64,000 nucleotides of DNA, taken from NCBI GenBank assembly GCA_963969345.1, contig OZ017768.1:7030718-7094717 (forward strand). The letters are read 5' to 3'. Under the pieces are notes generated by a model. It saw only the letters and a list, made by a program, of their open reading frames with translations. It had not been told where the DNA came from and did not search any database. This document shows positions 48,001 to 63,000 of the stretch, piece after piece. The stretch comes from Turbatrix aceti. Lineage: Eukaryota; Nematoda; Chromadorea; Rhabditida; Panagrolaimidae. The translations under genes and the position numbers were made by a program. Each line of letters opens with the position of its first letter. Within the stretch, counting starts at the first letter, position 1.

Positions 48001-51000
48001 AATTAAATCACTAAATTTTTTAAATAAAATTTTTTAAATAAAATTTTTAAATTATTTAACGTTATTTTTTGCTATTTTTTAAAAACGCCTAAAAAATGTT
48101 CTTTTGTAGAAAAGTTTTTTAAATGGTTTAAAAATTTGACATTGTTGCAACCCGATCCATCCCATTTTTAGGATCGACGAGGACAACGGTAAGAAAGGCT
48201 ACGTGATAGTCATCGATCGCCGAATGGACAAATGGTCGTCGGTCAGGCTCCTCTTCACCTACCTCACGGTTCGTTTGTTACACTGCTTTTTAACTATTTA
48301 AAGCACGCTGAACACGCTGGTTATCTTTTAAAATTTTATTTTGGGCTTTTCCAAAAAAAAGATGATCCCACGGAAATGCGGTCGCGCGTGTCAGCGGCTT
48401 ATCCAGGTGTCTCACCGTAAATCTCTCTCTGCGTGAAGTGCGTGAACGAGCATGCAGACTGGTTCGTTTGGTCAGGCCGGGATGACCACTGACCACCGGG
48501 CTGGTTGGTTCATGGCGTTGAACTTGATGTGATCGCTTCTTCCGGGCCTGTTGAATCTTTCCAAAACGCTCGTTTGCTCGCTCGCTCGTTTGTTGTTATA
48601 AAATACATTTTTGGGCTTCAAAGTGTTTTTTCCCCTAAAATTTGGTTGTTTTGATGCACAAATTCACATCGTCGCTGGCAGCCCATTTTTTTCCTTTTTC
48701 CTCCTTCCGGCGGCCTCCTTTTTTGGGTCTCTCTTTTTTTTTCTCCGTGATCGTTTATGCGTAGCGAAATTCATTAGCGATCCTTGGAGGAAGTGGAAGT
48801 GTCTTCGAGGCGACAAAGATGCCGCAAAAACAAAGTGGTAGTCGTTTGTGGAAGAGTCAGCCAACTGGAGATCATCTCATTGGTGCCCGCTGGATTTTTA
48901 CAAATTTGGAGAACTGCACGTTTTTTTAACCCGCATTTTTTGTTCATTTCATTTTCTTTTTTTTTGGAGGTGAAGGGGAGAAAATGATGCGCGAAACCAA
49001 CTTTTTTTGTCAAAGCGCGGTTTTTTCGGGGCAGGTACAGGATAGGTTTGGTGTTCTTGTCTGTCTAAACTTTTGAGGGAGGAAATTCGAGACTTGTCTC
49101 GGGGTTTGTGTTCGTTTTTGGGCTTAGATTCTGTTTTTTTGGGGTTTCGTTTACTTTCTGGTGATCGATGATTATTTTTTTTTGTTTTGGAACATGTTTA
49201 CACGCTTTGAAATTATTTTTGCATACTTACCATTTTTTTGATTTTTCAAAAATTCAAAAATTTGCAAAAAAATTATTTCATTTTAATGTTAAAAAAATCA
49301 AAATTTAATTAATATTTTTTTAAACACAAAATTTAAAATTTGGAGGTTTTTTTGTGTTAAACATAACAAATTGTGTTTTGATCAATCACATAAATATTTT
49401 ATGCTATCCGATTCCCTAAAGGGTCAGGGGTCAGTCACGTGCGTGCTCGTTCGCCTGTCTGTTTCCCTCAAGCCTCGTCGTACCTCCCTCACCAGGATCA
49501 ATGTCCAAGTGAAAAATCCGCGGTAGACGACCAACCCATTGTTATATGTAATACATAGTATCAGGCTCGCTACTCTGCTTTTTTTTTCTTTGACCCAAGC
49601 CGCGTAAGCACACCTTTGAGCCCTTTTTTTAGGTTCAAAAAGCGCGCAGTCAGCCAGCAGGCTGCACATTCCACTGACTTTTACTCACTGCGTCGATGGA
49701 CAGTGGCCAGCCGAGCCAGGCTTTTGTTGATACTGACCTTATTCTCGTCTGTTCTACAGCCTGAGGGGGTGGATAATCCGTGTAGCTAGCAGGTGAACAC
49801 GTCACTTCACACCCGATGAGTCGGAGATGCATCGAAGTATAATACCTAAGCGGGAGTGACTGTGCTGCATGATTGGCGATCGCGACCGCAAACAACGCTC
49901 CAAGCTTGTTTTTCTAGTCAAAACAATTTCAAAACAGCTTGTTGGTCATCTTTGAACCCTTTTTTGCCTGTTTACCAACGGCCTGCCCTGCCTGGGAGCA
50001 GCAAGTTGATCCCCCCTGCTCTTGAACGCCTTGCTTGCTTTGGTTTGGTCTGGAGACCGCCGTCTTGGCTGTACAAGCTGCCATGTGTGCTGAGACCCCC
50101 CACAAAATAAACAACCCCAACCACCGTCTTTCTTGCCACACTGACTGTCAGGTGCGGCGAACAAACGAGGAAGCGGATGTCGGGCGTTCGAAACGGACTC
50201 CTTCCGGTCATTCAGCGTAGGCCATCTTTGGCACTTGTGGCCAAAGCCAAAGACAGATGGCTCAAGGCAAACCGAATCGAATCGAACGCCGCCAGAGGGA
50301 TTTTAGGGGGCAACTGCCACTTGTTTAGGTCCGCCGGAAGGCTCAAGTGGCGGCCTGGAGCGTCTTGCGTCTTTGGTTAAATTAGATTTGTGAACCAGCA
50401 ACGCTACGCACATGGCGGCATTCTTTTGTACCAATTTTTTGCGACCCAAAACTGAGATTTTGTTTTTCAAGATTTTAATTCATGTTTTTTTTTTGAATGA
50501 GTAAAAATCCGTTAATAAGCTGCATTTTTGTTCGAATTAAGGGTAATTTTTGTAATTCATTAAGGAAGAGGATGAGGGATGAAGGATTGACGATTTTGGT
50601 TTTATTAGACCCCATTATGACGAGTTACGCCGACGTGAGCGTGCGTGAACCGTTCTCGGTCACACCTGACTGTTTTTAATTTATTTTGACGTACTTGTGG
50701 AGTCAAGAGCGATTTCTTCTGGACTTTTTATAAATTTTTAGAAAGCTTGAAACTATGGTACAAATTCCAACGCGGCTTTTTACCATTTTTAAAACATTAT
50801 TTTATTTTTTTATTTTTTTTATTTTATTTTTGTCGATTTTTGGATCCACGCGCACCCCAAAAACAAGCCCTTTCCAGACCCTTTGTCAAACCATCAGTTT
50901 TTTTTCTGGCATCAAAATGTGTTTTTTTTTCAGTTTTTTTGCCCTCGGCACCTTCCCGACCCTTAAAAACGTGGTCAAGTGGCCCTTGATAAATAAGTTC

Positions 51001-54000
51001 ATGTCCCTCGTTTTTTTCCTGTTCTCTTTCCTTCCTTCCTTCCGCCCGCCGAAGCTCATGCGTAACGGCGGATGGGGTGAGGTGCCTGAGGGTTCATTTG
51101 AGTACTCGCGCCCTCTTCCACCCCAGCCGATCGCGTCGATCGCCAGCCACGCCACGCATGTCATTTTCGCATGGCGAAGGAAGACACCTGGTCCTCGGTT
51201 CTCGGTTCTCGGTTCAGGTTGGGGGTGGCTCGAATGTCTCGTCTCGCCTCGACTCGACCAGCGATGATCGCTGCTGCTGGGTGTCATGTTTGCGCTGCGG
51301 ATGATCATCATCGCGCTCTCCTCCGAGTAAAAAGCGATTGACCAAAAAAAAAATTATCGGAAGATAAAAAGTGATGATTTGGATGTTGACCGTTGTGACT
51401 GTTTTTTTTGGAGTCTCGAAGTTTGTTTTGACCGTTTCCGATGCTTTCTATCATACATACATTTTTTTGTACGACCGTAAACTTTTTTTTTCACAATTTA
51501 AAAAAAAACTGTATTTATAATATTTTTTTGAACGTAACCCTTTTTTTCAGAACTTCTTTCCCGAGCCAATTTTCGTAGTCTTTCTACTCAAGCCGGAGGG
51601 CGTCTTTCAACGCGCTCTCGAAGTCGGCTATCGGAGTTTTGCTGAAAGCGGAAAATTCAAGGTGAGTATCTAATTTTCCATGTTTACGGCCGTTTAATGC
51701 GGTAGCTCTAAAAAATAAATAACAACTCGGTTTGTTGGCTGGTGGCGGTGCGAGGTCGACCGGACGATCTTCCTGATCCATCGTCGCCGCTTCGCTTCCT
51801 CATGCCAACCCCGTCCAGCCAGCCACGATTGATAGCTTGCAAAAAAAGCCAGCCAGTCCCAGGGTTGTTTTTGCATCCATCAAGTTTTCATCTCGTTTGT
51901 GTTAACGTTTGCTTGTAAAGTCCAGAACCGAACACGAAAAAGAATACATAAATAGAAACAATTTGTGAGTGTGTGGTGTTGCAGGTTGTCATCTGTCAGT
52001 CTTCCCTCGAGCTACGACACTTTGTCGGTGCCAACTCGCTCACAATGGACATCGGAGGCGATCTCAAGTACAATCACATTGAGTGGGTTCAGCACAGGAT
52101 GGTGAGTTGCTTGAACACGTAAATGGACGGGCTCAAAAAGACAAAGGAAATATTTTTTTACAATATTTTTTTCAAAGTGCCAAAAAAAAGGATTTTTGTT
52201 TTGAAATTTTAAAAAATGCTCCAAAAAACTTTCGTTTCAAGAATTGATTTGTCTTTTATCGTAAACCTCATCAGAATCCCAGAAATGGGTCCTAACACGA
52301 AAACTCATCTTTTGGAACGATCAACCGTTTTTGAACCGTTAAATTTTTAAAAATTGTGCTAAAAAAATTTTCCCTTCAAGAACCACATTTTTTTTATCGT
52401 AACCCTTTGATGATTTTTTATACTTTTTGCACAAAAACACATTTTTTAACCGTTTTTTCCCAAAAATGTACGAAAAACACAATTTATTCTTCTAACAAAA
52501 GTCAATATTTGAAGTTCATAATAAATACGAACAAAACCGATCGTATACTTTTCATTTTTTTTATCGCGTTGACCGTTGTCGTAAAAAACCCCGTTTTCGC
52601 CCGTTTCAATCATCCACAGCTAATTTTTTTTTGCAAAAAAATACAACGCAGTCCGATAGGCCAAAAAATTCACGACAGGTGTGAGGTATCATGTTGTGGA
52701 GGACCGCTTCAGTTTTCTAATAAACTGTCATGATGCCCTCCAACTGTAACCCGACACCTCCGTCGGTCACCACACGTGTGGCTCGGAGATGTCCAGTGTC
52801 TCAATTTGCGCCTCATCCCCTCCTTGAGCGGTGTATTGGCTTTCACCTGGCTTTGAAAAAAAAAATTCATTACACCCCAAAAAATGTGAAATAAATTTTT
52901 TTGGGGTTTTTTAAAGCTTTCCGTGATCTTTTTTTTTGATTGTGAGGTCAGAGTTGTTTTTCAAAAGTTTGGATACTTCAAAAAATAGAAAGCATCGATC
53001 ATGTGATGCGTTTTCGTTTTCGTTTTCCGGCGGGGTAGAGAGGTGAAAGTGAAGAAGAAAAAAAAAAGCAAACGCCTTTTTGCTTGTTTTTGAGCGAGTT
53101 AGAAACAACTTGTGGCTCATAATAACCCGCTTCAACGGACAGGTTGGCGCTGGCGTTGGCTGGCTGGTCGACGGTCAAAGCACCACCTGTCCTGCAAGGC
53201 AAAAAGGACGGACGGCTGCCACGCCGCCGTCACAGGGCCCCGGCGCGATTGAGGCATTTGTCCTGACTCGATTTTTTTTACTCAATACGGACGGGATGAT
53301 GACGTTGGCTGTCGTCGGTCAACTTTTGTGTTTACCAAATAATTGATTGACGATGTTGTAGTGATTTTATTTTATTTTTTTCAGCTATTTAATAAAAGTT
53401 ATGGAAAATCCCACGCTTAAAAAAATTTTTTTTTCATTAAAAAATTTTTTTTAATGATTGAAAAAGTTTTAAATTCAGTTTGCTATAGTTCGGATGATCT
53501 GCGCGTTTTCGAAGCACCGCCCCCCCCCCTCCCTGATCCATATTTACCTGGCTGAAGTTGTTTTCTTTTTTTCCGAATGATTTCCTTCAATTCAATATTT
53601 TTTTTGTAAAAAACCCAATTGAACGGTTTTACAAACAAAAAGCCAGCTCTTCTTGCATGAGAGGTCATTTCCGGTCTCCCTCCTCCTCTCGATGATCGTA
53701 GCCGGCCATCGAGAGGATCCAGCGTTTGAACCTTCCCTCGTTGCCTCCAGGCTGCTTCAAACGCGAATACGCGACCGGGAAGTAGCGATGATCGGGATGA
53801 GGGTGCACTTGACTTGTCCACCCTCCGAGTGACTCTTCTTCCTCCGACGGACGCCCCTAGCGTTTTTATCTATCTTTTTCGACGTTCAACACTGAAAAAA
53901 GAGTTTTGTAAAGCTCTTTTTCCACGTGAAGAGGGGTGGGTGGCACCCCCTGATCGAACGCCTTTGTGCCCGTCCCTCCGCGCGAAAACGTAAACGTGTC

Positions 54001-57000
54001 CTTCAGCGCCCGGTCTTTTGTCCTCCGTCTCCGGTCCGTGAAAGAGGCGCGCAAAAAAATGTTCCACACAGGGTCCGGAAAAAGGAGAGGGGCTCGTAAA
54101 AACGGCTTGAAACACACAAGTATCCAAAATTAGCAAAATTGCCGTTTCAGGATATTGAGAGGATGAAATCGTCCGCGGCAGTCATCGCAGAATCCCTCAG
54201 CGAATTCGGACGCTGTCTCAGAGAAACCGAACTACCAAACGACGTTGCGACCACTGAGAGGGTCCTGGAGGCCCAGACCACCGAGCATGACGCTATCAAG
54301 GTCAGTTTTTTTTGTCAAAATATTTTTGCTTAAAAAATTTATTTTTGAATTTTTTTGCATGTTTTTTGAACCAATTTTTCCATCATCAGACGTTCAATTG
54401 TTTTTCCGTCCTCCCATGCATTAAAAAAACACCTGATTCAAAAAAAAAGTTCATCATCATTAATCTCCGGTTTCCATTTGTGTACATTCGAACTCGTAAA
54501 AAAGGCACTTTGAGAGGCATTATCGGTCGTTGTTGGTTGTGGTTCATTAGCGCCAAATGACGTCCAATTTGACGCACTTGAAACACTTTTTTTTTTGTTC
54601 TGCTGAACTAATGGAAGACGGAAGAGGAACCCAACCTGTCCGCTGCCATCACCGGCCGCTGGGCAGTCAACGTGTGACATCTCCAAGCGGTGACGAGACT
54701 TTTACGATCATTATCATCACAGAATGAAAAAAAGATGGGTTAATGATTGAACGATCTTGAACTTCAAAAAAAGCAAATTTCAAATTCCAATCTGTTTTTA
54801 ATTTTTTCTTTTGTTTCAAATGTGAACCGTTTGACCAATTTATAATCAAATAATTTTTTTTGAAGGCCGACCCTAAAAAATTATTATATTTTGACCTGGT
54901 AAAATAAAATTTAAAAAAATAACAAATTGAATCCATTTTTTTTCTCAAACCCTCAAAATTGCGAAAAAAAAGTGTCAAGCTCTTCAAATTTTTTTCTCGA
55001 TCGTTTAGTAAAAAAACTTTCGAAGAACACTCGCTGCCGGGGATGATTGATGGACGCGTTCAAAAAGATGATAAAAAATGAAAAGTAGTCAAGATCGGTC
55101 TCAGTGATAGCCGGGCGACGGAGTTCGCGGCTCCCAACCGCCAGATCATCGTCGATCGACTTTTCAAGGTCTCAAACCACCAAGGCAGAGGCGTGAAACG
55201 TTAATTAGTGCATGGCGAACAATTTGCCAGCGAGTGTGCGTTTAGACGTGTTTTTGAGTGCGCGCGCGCGCGTTGAATTCCAACTCGATGGGGGGGACGA
55301 GACCGGTGTGCCTCCCGGTCAGTCTCCTGCCACCAGTGGTCAGGGAGGGGGGGGGAAGAAAATGGCTGGTGATGGGCAGTCGAAGGGAGATTGATCGGGT
55401 CGGGGGCCCTGGAAGACAGCTGGGGCCTGGCAGGCCGTCGCCGAGCCGAGTTTGAGATTGAAAGTGAATAATTATACGACGACGACGACGTTACACTTTT
55501 TGGACTAGTCAGGATTTTTTTTTTCTTTTTTCTTTTCTCCCGAGTTGAGTTGGTTGTCGAGTGAGTTATGTACCTGTCTTGTACGCTATCAACTATCCGC
55601 CAAAAAAAAATTGCTGATGCTTTGGGTTTTTTTTCTTTCCATCTGTCAAAAACAGATCACATCCCCCGTCAAAAAATGGGGGAAACAAACAATTTTTTTC
55701 CAGGGGGTTCAAAACCACATTTTTTTGGTCGTTTGATGTTTTTATGTCCGAGGATAAAAAAATAAGTAGGATAAATAAAATACAATTAAATCAGGTTTTT
55801 TTTGTAAGGCTTTGCCCAAAAACCGTGCCTAAGCACTGTTTTGTATACATACATGTGTATTTATTTTGTGCACAAACAAAACAGACCATTGACGTGGTTG
55901 GTCCACGCGGGCAACGCGCCAAAAAGATCGTAAAAATCTGATCAAAGTTATCAGTGCCTGGATTTACAACTTTTTGACTTTTGAATTCCCCCACATTGAA
56001 AAAAAAGTGTCTGTAAGTATTTATAACATTTTTACATTTTCTGTAAAAAATTCTTACAAAAACGAAAAAAAAATACAAAAATACATTTTTGTAAGAACGT
56101 TAAATTTACAGGTATTTTTTTCTTAATTTCAGGTAATCTTTGTAGCTCCCAGCGCTTAAGTTACGATCATGAAAAAAAAGCAAATTTATGTAAACATCTC
56201 GATGAAATCTATAAAATGTTTGCATTTTGGCTCCCAAAAAAACCCAATCAAACCGATACGTTTCTAGTCAACAGAAAAACGAATAAGAATCCAGGTGATT
56301 AGTCTTGCGGTTAATTAGTGGATCGGTACCTGTTTAACTTCCGTCTTCTTTAAACGGGGTCTTAAACGCGTATCATTCGTGTTCGACTTACCTGGAATTT
56401 TTACCGGTCCTGCAAAAAAATTTTCTTGCGTCCAAGAAAAAATTTTTTTTTTACAAATGAACCCCAAAATTTTTGTTCAAAATTTATGTGCCCCCGGGCG
56501 AACAATGCAAATGTTGCTTGTTTGATCTTAAAAAAATATTTACCTGCTCTCACCTGTTCATGATGCGAACCCCCCAGGGCCTCAGAGACTCGAGTCGCTT
56601 CCACCAGTCTAGACCCATTTTTTGTATTGTTTACCTGTTTGTTGAATCAAAAATCAAGAAAAAAATCCTCTTTCTTGCAAAATGAAACCAAGGGCGGCCG
56701 GATTGCTTCCGATTCCGACAGAGCAATCCCCCGCTCAGCCGGGAGCTTCTGGTGGTCAGCAGCTTTGTTGACTCCGGGCCGGCGGCGGCTTAGCGCGGAT
56801 TGACACCCACCAACCTTGACGTAGGCCGGGAGAGAAAAAGAGAAGCGAGAAGCTGTCAAAAACCCCCCACAAAAGAGCTATAGCTGACTGGTGGAGAGAC
56901 ACTGATCTGCGCAGAGGAGGCGAGGCAGGATATACTACCACCCCCACCGGCAGGCAGAAAAGGGTAGAAGCCCAATATTTTGCTCCCAGAGGGGGGAAAT

Positions 57001-60000
57001 TGGAAGTTGGACAAGTTTTGAGCCTATGAACTCGTCGATCGGTTGGGACAACAACTGACCGGGTGCATCGGCTTGGCTTTTCTTTCCCAAGCTCGTTAAT
57101 TTTTTTTCTTAGAGTTTTGATAGCCCGTTTTAATGGAATTGAATTGGTCAGCTGTTTATTCGTTGTTCATTGCTCGCGTCAAAGTTTTGTCGGGTTTTTT
57201 GGTTTGCTAATGGGTGATTTTTAATGAATTTAAAAAAAATTGTTCTACAAGTTGCACGCAATGTGCTTTTTTTTTAATTATGCAAAACTTTAATTTTGTA
57301 TGCCAAACTTTTAAAAATGCTCAAAATGAACCTAAAATCATTTTTAAAATAATCTTACAATTTTCGCGCGATGTACAATTTTTTTGGCATGTTTTGAGCA
57401 CTTTTCAAAATTCAAAATAAAAAACTAAAATTTAAAAAAACGTTAAAATTAAAAAAAATTGCAAATTTCAAATTCTCATTTTTTTTAAGTTCTCAAAATT
57501 AACCCAAACCCGTATAATTTCGAAAGAATCCACCAAATTATTCCCGGTTGACCGCGTTCATCCGTTTTCGATATCAGCGAACCTGACTGACTTTTACGTC
57601 CGTAAATTCTTATTTATAATCAAGTCGGCCGGATAAACAAAAACCCGTTGTCCTTCTAGCAAAAATTAAATAAATATATAAATTGATCGTGCGCCGCGCA
57701 GGCAGTGTTATTAAAAATTTCTTCATCAACTTCCAAGTATCCTCCAAAAATCAGGAAGCGTCGTTGTCTGCGCAGCGATTGAAAGAAAGCGTGAAAAGGA
57801 AAAAAGAAAAAGAAAACAAAAGCCCCTGCCGGTGCTGTAAATTGCAACAAATTGTGCGTCATCCAGGAAAAAAGGCAGATCCTATCCCCCCTTTTTTTTG
57901 CATCTGTATCGAATGGAAATTGAGCATGCGTGAGAGAGGCGAGGAAGACGGGGTGCTAATTAAATCATGAACTTGTTGTCTTCTGAGCCGAGCTCAGCCA
58001 TTGATTGGGGTTTGAATCGATCGAAAACCCATATAGATGTTCTGATTCCGATCAGATCTCCTTGCAAATGTGATCCCGAATTTTTTAACCTGACGATAAT
58101 TTTTTTTTGTTTCGAGAAAAAAAATTGTTGGCTTGTACAATTTTATGCTAAAATTCCCAATTTTCAGGAAGACTTTCGAATTTCCATCCGAAAAGGCCTC
58201 TCCCTCCTCCGGCAAGTCCGACAACTCGAACAGAAGCCGGAATCCGAGCTGCTGAGTCCCGCGAGACTTCACAACGTAACCGCGATCGAGAGGATGCTCG
58301 TCCAACTCGAGGACACCGAAAAGTCCTTTGACGCGTTCTGGGCGAGGCACAGGCAGCGTCTGACGTCCTGTCTGCAGCTCAGAAGATTTGAAGAAAGTTT
58401 CCGGAAGGTTTGTTTATTTTCTTTAATTTATTTTGTAAATATTCAAAAAAATCCATGGAGTACACGCAAAAAAATCTTTTGTTCAAAAAAATTTTTGAAG
58501 TACACACAAATGTTTTTTTTTTCATTTCAAAAACCCGTGATCAACAAAAGTTGATAAGTGATGTGAAAACGAGATGTTTTGACCAATGACCACCAAGCCA
58601 AGCGTCCACGCGACTTCGAAAAAAACGCCGCCGCTTCCCTTTTGAAGCCACCAAATTGCTTCAAACGCTCTAAAAGAGCTCCAAAAGCGACCGCGGTCGT
58701 GGCTTTGATCCATCGCAGATAAGCGATGACCGGCCCCAACGGCCTCTTTGGCGGTCCACTCAAAACCCTGTTGTGATACGATTTTCAATCGGATGCATCA
58801 ATAACAGTCATTACTTTTTTTTCAAAGTGAAAGAAAAAATATTGATAAGGTGGCGAGTTTTGGCGTCCATTTTGCTTTTTTTGCGAAGGCGCTTACCTGG
58901 CTTAGACCGGCTTACGCGCGTTATCGCTTCAATCGCAGCGCCGGTCACTCCACTCCTTTTCTTTGTCCGGTGACCATCAACGACTGTGTTTTTTTTGCTT
59001 GGCCAATTCGTACTCGTACCCGTACTTGCCATGTATTACTGGATCGTGCTAGGCTGGCGCAAAACGCGATTTTACGTTCGAGACTATTTTTTGAGTCATG
59101 CCGTAAGTTTTACACCCCAAAAAAATTCTAAATGAATTTAAAAAAAATTTTACGATAAAAAATTCTAAAACTACTGAAAAATTATTTTTAACGATAAAAA
59201 CAAGTTCAAAGGAATTTTACGATAAAAAATCAAAAATTAAATTAATAAATATTTTTTAAAGAAAAAAACGAGTTCATCGTATTTGAATAAATTTTACCCA
59301 TAAAAAAATTTTTACGATAAAAAATGTTTTCATCGTAAATACTTGAATTAATTTTACAATAAAACCTTTTTTAATTTTTTTAAATCACCAAATATTTTTT
59401 TTCCAAAAAAAAGCGTTTACCGTAAATCTCAGCATTTTACGATTAATTTATTCGAAACACAACAATAAAAAGTCCCGGTCCTATCAGTCAGAACCTATCA
59501 ATCCGTGTGACCAAACACATCAACAATAACAACAAAACTCACAAAATAAGGGGAGAAGCATCGGTTTGGTTGAAAATCTCTCGGTATTGAGCAGTCAGTT
59601 TTTGGGTTCGAAGGAAAGACGTAGCACGCACTTGGATTCAGCTAGCTCTTGGCCTCGGCTTTCTTTGCCCGGATCATCTCGGCGATCTTCTTGAACCGCT
59701 GTATGCATTCCTTTCTCGTTCGTCCGGTGGCCTGGGCGATTTTGTCCCATCGCTGAGGGTCGCTGGCAGGATTTGCCCTTAGGGCCTGTTCGAATTTGAC
59801 CTGCTCGTCGACGCTCCAGTCGTCCCCTGCGATTCCCGAGGTCGGGGCTGGGGCAGCTATCGGGGTCGGGGCCGGAGCAGTAGGGGCCTTGTTGTCATTC
59901 AACGCGCCGGCCCCCAATTTATTCTGCCCCGCCAGAGGGACCACAGGAGCGGATATCTGATTCTGCCGGAGCTTAACCTGCTTGATGACTTCCTTCTCGG

Positions 60001-63000
60001 TCCGCTCGTTGTTGATTTTCGAGTGATCGTTCATGTACTGAGCCACCTGGAACCATCGCCGGTTGGTCCCGGCTGGAAAGACGTTTGACGCCTTCACCAG
60101 CAGTTGGAGGTCTTCCTCCGGCCACGCGGAGGACTCGGGGCCGTTGTGGGTGTCTTTGGACGCGGAAATCGTCTGCGCCTTCTTCGGAGCGTCCTCCTTC
60201 TTCGCCGTGTTGTCAAGGATCGACAGAGCTTCTTCGTAGGTCTGGATGCCAGACAGGCGTTCGACGACTTCGTCGAGCTGTTCGTTGGTCGCTGCAAGAC
60301 AGATTCGCTCGACGTTCGCCATGATTGGGAGTCGCTTGCCCGGATCGGTGGTCCAGTAGTTGGCGGACTCGGGGATTTCGCGGAGCTTCTTCTTCTTGGC
60401 TGCTGTCTTCTTCTTTTCGGCTTGCTTGATCTGAAAATTGGAAAAATGCATAAAAAAGTTTTTTTTGAAAGAAATGTTGAAAAGCTGAAATCCTTTTTTT
60501 TCTTAAAAAATTGTCAGAAAAAAGAAAATAAATTTCGTTTCAAAAAATGTGTAAAAAAGCAAAATAAAATTGTTTGCGAAAAAATGTTGCAAAAAAAACA
60601 GTTTTTTTGTTGCAAAAAAATACAAAAAAAAAATTTTTTTTAAATACAAAAAAATATTTTCATGGGTAAAAAAAAAATTACCTTGTCAGCAGCTTTCTTG
60701 GCCTCTTTTTCCTTGGCGAGCTCCTCTGCCCTCCTCCTGGCCTCTTCAGCCTCGGCAGCTTTCTTGGCCTCTTCGATCTTGATTTTCTCGATCCGCTTCC
60801 GCTCTTTTTCGACCTCCTTCGCGATCTTTGCCTCCCGCTTGAAGGCCGCGATTCTCGGATCTTTGTCGTAAGCCAGCTGAACGAGTTTCGAGATTCTCTT
60901 GACGTCGGCCTTCCGGAGCTTTTCCCGCTCTGCCCGGTTCTGTTTCTCGATTTCGCGTCGCTCGTATCGATCCTCGCCTTTGGACTTGTCTTCCTGGTCG
61001 AGGAACGAAAATTCACGCCACGAAGGAAACGAGTACCAGAATTCGTAGAAATCCTCGACGTGGGTGCGGGAGGATTTCGCATCGCCGAGTTCGGGGACTG
61101 GTTGGACTTTTGAAAACCTGAACGGATAAAAAACAGTAAAAACAATTTTTTTTAAATGGGTAAAACACTTACCGAGCATTTCGTTCGAAAACAGGGCGGA
61201 GAACGTCGAAAAAGTTGGTCGCGTTGACATCCGACGACTCGGGAGTGGATTCGTCGAACTGTGGATCGACGGAATCGTAGGAAAGACGCTTGTCTTCGTC
61301 GGACATGAATTCGTAGGCCTTTTGTATGCACGCGAACGCGTCATTCGCGTTGTCGCCGAGCTCGTCGCGGTGCTTGCCCTTATCCGGGTGGTATCGGAGC
61401 ACTTTTTGGCGGTCTTAACACAAAATGCACATAAAAACCCAAAAAAGCTTCCAAAAACCCCAAAAAAACTCACAACAAGTCTTGATCTGCCCAGGAGTAG
61501 CCTTATAACGCAGCTTAGACAACCCGAGGACTCTGTACTGGTCCTGGTCCTTCCAACTCTTCGGGCAGAGAGCAGCGAGGTACTTGCGGTAAGCCTCATC
61601 ATCCGGGTCGAAATGGTGCTCGGGATCGACGACTTCCTCAGCCTCTTCTTCCTCGTCGCCAAAGTCGCGCTGTCGCTCGTACGCCGCTCTGTGGGCGTCG
61701 GAGAGGACTGGGGCCGTCGGCAGGCCTAGCGCCAATCGATCAAGCGTTGCATTGAGTTCGTAGGCCAGACCGGCTTCTTCGAAGCGCCGTTCGACTCGGT
61801 GGAAACCGTAAATCGCGACCTCAAGGCACGTATCCGCCATGTTTGGCCTAGACTGCAGAATTCGGGTTTATTCAATCGATAACTGAATGACTGGGAGAAA
61901 AAATGGGAAAAACTGAAGAAAGATAACGAAAGAGGGCAAAAAGAATAAAAAAACGCGTATAAAAATGAAAAAAAAACGAAGAAAAAACGAGAGCGCGCTG
62001 CGGAGTGTGCGTTCGTCGCGGAACGCCAAACGCACTTGCGACGGATTTTTGACTGAAAATGTGCCCGCCTTTTTTTATGTGGCCGCAAGGTTTTTTTCAA
62101 AAATAAAAGTGTAATAAAATTTTAGATGTGCATAAATGATAAAAAAAAAAGTAATGTTTTTTGAAAAGAATATTATTTCGTGATGGGATTCGGTGAAGTA
62201 ACAAATTTTTTTTTCAAAAAATGTTACTTCAAAAAGTTTGAGAGTATCGTAATCGTATTCTTCACAGATTTCGCTTCAAAATACTTTTTTTTTCGTTTTG
62301 AGACCTTGAATTCAAGCTGGAATTGCTGAGTTTTTATTTCTGAGTTGTCAATTTTTACGATTGTATGTTTCTTGGCGAATATTTTTGGATTATCCCCGAC
62401 TAGCGGCTCATAAAAGTGATAAGGTTTGTACAACAATTGTTTTTGAGTGATGTAGAAGCACTTTTGTTGTTTTTTTGCGCTTTTGCATCAGCGACGAGTA
62501 CTTACTTTCAAATGAACGAGCGCCGGTAACTCACGGCCTGCAGCCATGGCATGTAGGCATTAATCACGGCGAAAAATATTTGTTTGACATGAGCGCGCCA
62601 ATCCGCCATCGCCAGCGGTCCGGACAAGCGGCTCAACTTCAGCGAAGCGCGGCTGTCCCGGCAGTCTTGCAGAGGCTGAGGCTGTTGCCTGGCCATGAAG
62701 GGGGTCCTGGTGAGGTGGTGGTGGCGGTTGAGGCGAGGCGGGCGGACGATTTGTTCGCTCAATCGCTTGCTAATCTTTTTTTTGCTACTTTTCAAAACTT
62801 TTGCAAAGCTGCGGCAAATTTTGGACACTTGTGTTCGTTTGTATAATTCAAATGTTACGTGTAATATTTATTCCATGGATTTTTTTGTTTATAAAAAAAT
62901 GATATCAGGGGTCGGCGTTGATTTTCTGGAAGTTTTCTGGGGGACTTGTTTTCCGGTCTGGCGACTGACTGGGAGATGAGAGATTGAAATCAAAATCAAA

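Noticed and set aside
49424..51311. Several 60-170-codon frames inside a Rho-GEF intron
   Set aside because: Overlapping both-strand openness and low-complexity content; no transcript-like signals beyond chance.
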